Shown here in pieces: positions 7,190 through 8,567 of a stretch of 8,567 nt of DNA. The position numbers were made by a program, and so were the translations under genes. Below the pieces are notes generated by a model, which was not told the DNA's origin, did not search any database, and worked only from the letters and a program-made list of their open reading frames with translations. Origin of the DNA: Patescibacteria group bacterium (GTDB lineage Bacteria > Patescibacteriota > Minisyncoccia > Phycocordibacterales > PALSA-1337); contig SCTV01000027.1 in NCBI GenBank assembly GCA_004298345.1, positions 1 to 8,567 on the forward strand, in the 5' to 3' direction. The stretch's first letter is position 1; each line of letters begins with the position of its first letter.

Positions 7190-7218
7190 AGTATACCTTT
7201 TTGTGCTTTTTGCAACAA
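7190..7218 (-). promoter_or_regulatory. Proximal promoter of the surface-protein gene
   Basis: On the minus strand TTGTTG (7218-7213) lies 17 bp before TATACT (7195-7190). Expected start is near 7183, giving a leader of about 38 bases, AT-rich and without a Shine-Dalgarno sequence. A TATAAT closer to the ATG (about 7173-7168) lacks a -35. Confidence 0.5.
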
Positions 7219-7242
7219 AGTTGTACACAAGGCAACTGGTTA

Positions 7243-7273
7243 AGTATACCCCCCCCCCAGAGGTTTTAGGCAA
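7243..7273 (-). promoter_or_regulatory. Distal promoter with G10 tract in the spacer
   Basis: On the minus strand TTGCCT (7273-7268) and TATACT (7248-7243) are the same two hexamers used by secG, but here they are 19 bp apart, and the ten bases next to the -10 are all G (C10 at 7249-7258 on +). Loss of two G would restore the ideal 17-bp spacing. Homopolymers in this position switch porA and opc in Neisseria and fim genes in Bordetella. Expected leader is about 90 bases. Confidence 0.5.
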
Positions 7274-7307
7274 GGGTGGGTGGGGATAAGAAATAGCTGA
7301 ATAACAC

Positions 7308-7334
7308 ATCAGTCAACCTGCTAGGTTGACTGAT
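7308..7334. repeat. 12-bp hairpin with 3-base loop
   Basis: Bases 7308-7319 (ATCAGTCAACCT) pair perfectly with 7323-7334 (AGGTTGACTGAT) around GCT. TTT follows on +. It could be a terminator or the first domain of a structured RNA with the next feature. Confidence 0.6.
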
Positions 7335-7335
7335 T

Positions 7336-7440
7336 TTAACGGCTCGAGGAGTGGAGACGACGAAGATAACGAGTTTAGCAAAACTCGTTACGAACGTAAT
7401 GATGAGCCGTTAAATAGGCCTCTATAGAGCCGTTTTCATT
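7336..7440 (+). ncRNA. Structured segment, candidate small RNA ending in a terminator
   Basis: An outer 10-bp stem TTAACGGCTC/GAGCCGTTAA (7336-7345/7404-7413) encloses a 10-bp hairpin (TAACGAGTTT/AAACTCGTTA, 7367-7376/7381-7390, loop AGCA). A competing 6-bp hairpin (CGTTAC/GTAATG, 7386-7391/7396-7401) would break it, so two states are possible. A short imperfect hairpin, GGCCTCTATAGAGCC (7417-7431), follows, and then GTTTTCATTTTT, a + strand terminator-like end. I find no clear promoter on + and recognise no RNA family. An untranscribed DNA structure or a decayed unit is equally possible. Confidence 0.3.
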
Positions 7441-7477
7441 TTTGGGTGGTTTTTAGTATTTTTGGGTAAAAAGGCTC

Positions 7478-7515
7478 GTTTCCACGGAATTTTCTACTGA
7501 AAATTCCGTGGAAAC
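7478..7515 (-). terminator. 17-bp perfect hairpin with TACT loop
   Basis: GTTTCCACGGAATTTTC (7478-7494) pairs without mismatch with 7499-7515 around TACT. On the minus strand GAGCCTTTTTAC follows, a possible T tract; on + an A-rich run follows, so termination would face away from secG. No gene reading on the minus strand needs a terminator here. Same stem length and loop as 2495-2532, and likewise placed just before a copy of the 95-bp repeat. Confidence 0.6.
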
Positions 7516-7530
7516 CCAAAAGAAAAAACG

Positions 7531-7625
7531 GATTGATAAGGTTGCTTCGCTTTATTGGCCTTCACCGAGGGAGATACCTCAGTGCTCTCGATTTATATAG
7601 TCGCTTCGCTCCTTATAAATCGGGG
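7531..7625. repeat. 95-bp intergenic repeat, copy B
   Basis: Second copy of the element at 2543-2637, same orientation, offset 4988 bp, 84 of 95 identical. The inner stem (7563-7570/7577-7584) is kept by paired changes relative to copy A; one pair becomes C-A on +, which is G-U on the minus strand. The 9-bp stem CGATTTATA/TATAAATCG is unchanged. The left end is GATTGATAA, so the terminal inverted repeat has one mismatch here. It ends three bases before the secG -35. Confidence 0.85.
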
Positions 7626-7627
7626 GC

Positions 7628-7656
7628 TTGCCTCCCATTCCCTTTTCTGCTATACT
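7628..7656 (+). promoter_or_regulatory. secG promoter, leaderless
   Basis: TTGCCT (7628-7633) is followed after exactly 17 bp by TATACT (7651-7656), preceded by the extended -10 bases TGC. Seven bases separate the -10 from the ATG at 7664, so transcription should begin at or next to the start codon. This also rules out the upstream in-frame TTG at 7628, which is the -35 itself. Confidence 0.75.
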
Positions 7657-7663
7657 CTCTGGG

Positions 7664-7900
7664 ATGAATCAAATTGCCCTCGTGTTGCCATACGCACAGA
7701 TAGTGCTCGCTGTCATTCTAGTGATAGCTATCTTGCTTCAGAGAACCAGCGCCTCACTCGGAGGTGCTTTTGGCGGCGGGGACAATTTCAGCTCGGCATT
7801 CCACACAAGACGCGGTTTCGAAAAAACCCTTTTTATCGCAAGTATTGTGATCGCGATCTTGTTTGTCATCTCAGCATTTCTTGCATTGATTCTCAAATAA
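7664..7900 (+). CDS. secG: Preprotein translocase subunit SecG
   Basis: SecG is the small accessory subunit of the SecYEG channel that assists SecA-driven export. This 78-aa protein has the expected two membrane helices (about 5-25 and 53-77) joined by the diagnostic loop LLQRTSASLGGAFGGG (24-39), where SecG proteins carry the conserved LxQ...GGxFGG pattern. The ATG at 7664 gives a normal N-terminus (MNQIALVLPYAQIVLAV); a start at 7628 would add 12 residues encoded by the promoter. It stops at TAA and is followed by a 106-bp gap before a same-strand solute-binding protein gene. It would serve export of both neighbouring secreted proteins, as of all others. Confidence 0.93.
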   Translation: MNQIALVLPYAQIVLAVILVIAILLQRTSASLGGAFGGGDNFSSAFHTRRGFEKTLFIASIVIAILFVISAFLALILK

Positions 7901-7945
7901 TCTGTCAGCTGTCACACGCGACAATTATTCACCATACCCTCTAAT

Positions 7946-7951
7946 TATAGT
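7946..7951 (+). promoter_or_regulatory. Possible -10 box of the solute-binding protein gene
   Basis: TATAGT lies 55 bases before the GTG start, in the AT-rich gap after secG. No convincing -35 is visible (TTATTC at 7925-7930 is 15 bp away). Co-transcription with secG is the alternative, since no terminator with a T tract lies between them. Confidence 0.3.
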
Positions 7952-7974
7952 GTTACTTTAATTTAATCCGCGAG

Positions 7975-7994
7975 CTTTCAAAAATCTTTGAAAG
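7975..7994 (+). repeat. 8-bp hairpin just before a GTG start
   Basis: CTTTCAAA (7975-7982) pairs with TTTGAAAG (7987-7994) around AATC, ending 12 bases before the start codon at 8007. No T tract follows. Placed where a ribosome loads, it could affect initiation; this is inference. Confidence 0.4.
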
Positions 7995-8006
7995 ATTGCT
8001 ACTCTT

Positions 8007-8567
8007 GTGAACGACAACGATATTTTATTATTACAATCAGCAAAAAACTTTTGGAAAAAAGAAGTGGTTTCTGCTATTGCAGAATTTTCACCGACCGAGA
8101 AGGTCGCTTTTGTCTTTTTCTTGGTCCTCCTGTCTGTCAGTGCGCTCACCATGCTCCAAAAAGTAAATAAGTCTTTCATGGTCGAAGTACCCGCTCTTGG
8201 TGGAACACTCGAGGAAGGCATCATCGGCACTCCGCGCTTTATCAACCCCGTCCTTGCTCTCGGCGATGCTGACCGCGACCTGACCACTCTCGTTTACTCA
8301 GGCCTCCTCAAAGTAAACACCCACGGAGAGCTCGTACCCGATCTTGCGGAAAGCTACACGGTCTCACCTGACGGGCTCGAATACTCATTTATCCTGCGCA
8401 AGACCGCTCTCTTCCACGACGATGCCCCAGTCACCGCAGAGGATGTTGAATTTACTATTCAAAAAATACAAGACCCTGCTATCAAAAGTCCAAAGCGGGC
8501 CAACTGGGACGGTGTGACGGTACACAAAGTAGACGACCATCACATTGTCTTTATATTGAAAAAACCA
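8007..8567 (+). CDS. Membrane-anchored peptide ABC transporter substrate-binding protein (partial)
   Basis: The first 187 aa are in the window; the gene runs off the right edge. It matches the SBP_bac_5 (DppA/OppA) family of peptide or nickel binding proteins: GGTLEEGIIGTPRFINP (65-81), DADRDLTTLVYSGLLK (87-102), the family pattern LVPDLAESYTVSPDGLEYSFILRK in three parts (about 110-133: LVPDLAES, SPDGLEYSF, LRK), and the hallmark APVTAEDVEFTI (about 141-152). A single helix (about 33-50, KVAFVFFLVLLSVSALTML) follows a 32-residue charged N-terminus; no lipobox Cys is present, so it is probably an uncleaved membrane anchor. GTG at 8007 is the first usable start after an in-frame TGA at 7989-7991. 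No Shine-Dalgarno is visible. The peptide substrate and partner permease are not in view. Confidence 0.9.
   Translation, partial: MNDNDILLLQSAKNFWKKEVVSAIAEFSPTEKVAFVFFLVLLSVSALTMLQKVNKSFMVEVPALGGTLEEGIIGTPRFINPVLALGDADRDLTTLVYSGLLKVNTHGELVPDLAESYTVSPDGLEYSFILRKTALFHDDAPVTAEDVEFTIQKIQDPAIKSPKRANWDGVTVHKVDDHHIVFILKKP

Larger units (their letters stand above)
7146..7663. other. Divergent intergenic region between surface protein and secG
   Basis: This 518-bp stretch holds no credible gene. From left to right: two minus-strand promoters for the surface gene (7190-7218 and 7243-7273, the latter with a C10 tract on +), a G-rich patch (7274-7286), three hairpin structures (7308-7440), two copies of ATTTTTGGGT exactly 20 bp apart (7438-7447, 7458-7467), a 17-bp TACT-loop hairpin (7478-7515), copy B of the 95-bp repeat (7531-7625) and the secG promoter (7628-7656). 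Terminator-like hairpins are not expected between divergent genes, which points to an unannotated small RNA or remnants of a lost unit. Confidence 0.8.

Noticed and set aside
7146..7235. 30-residue N-terminal extension of the surface protein from a TTG
   Set aside because: It would bury the signal peptide and is encoded by the proximal promoter; the ATG at 7145 gives a normal signal peptide.
7555..7944. 129-aa + strand frame over repeat B and secG
   Set aside because: Overlaps secG in another frame and begins in the repeat and promoter.
7958..8287. 109-aa minus-strand frame
   Set aside because: Antisense to the solute-binding protein, which has clear family motifs.

Overview
The window looks like a chromosomal piece of a Candidate Phyla Radiation (Patescibacteria, probably Parcubacteria-group) bacterium. 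The evidence is indirect: a very large secreted protein that starts with a Cys-bracketed peptidoglycan-binding domain and continues as a chain of Ig-like modules, several very short membrane proteins of no known function, housekeeping genes (enolase, secG) standing alone instead of in their usual operons, and no clear Shine-Dalgarno sequence before any start. No taxonomic search was possible, so this is inference.

Layout. 1-125: tail of an unidentified upstream unit ending in a + strand terminator. 160-486 (-): 108-aa membrane/coiled-coil protein. 524-559: perfect 16-bp hairpin terminator. 583-810 (-): 75-aa Cys-rich two-helix membrane protein. 882-895: palindromic -10 region shared by divergent promoters. 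941-2224 (+): complete enolase. 2225-2651: gene-free stretch between convergent genes, with a duplicated enolase 3' end, five hairpins, and copy A of a 95-bp repeat. 2652-7145 (-): 1497-aa secreted multidomain surface protein. 7146-7663: divergent intergenic region with two promoters for the surface gene (one with a G10 tract in its spacer), a structured segment, a 17-bp hairpin, copy B of the 95-bp repeat, and a leaderless promoter. 7664-7900 (+): secG. 8007-8567 (+): N-terminal part of a membrane-anchored oligopeptide-binding (SBP_bac_5) protein that runs off the window.

How it fits together. Enolase is central glycolysis. SecG is the accessory subunit of the Sec channel that would export the surface protein and the solute-binding protein. 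The surface protein gene is the unusual part: it sits between two direct copies of a 95-bp structured repeat (88% identical), each preceded by a 17-bp hairpin with the same TACT loop, and one of its promoters carries a homopolymer tract exactly where length changes would alter -35/-10 spacing. The architecture suggests an exchangeable, possibly phase-variable cell-surface cassette. That reading rests on sequence layout alone.
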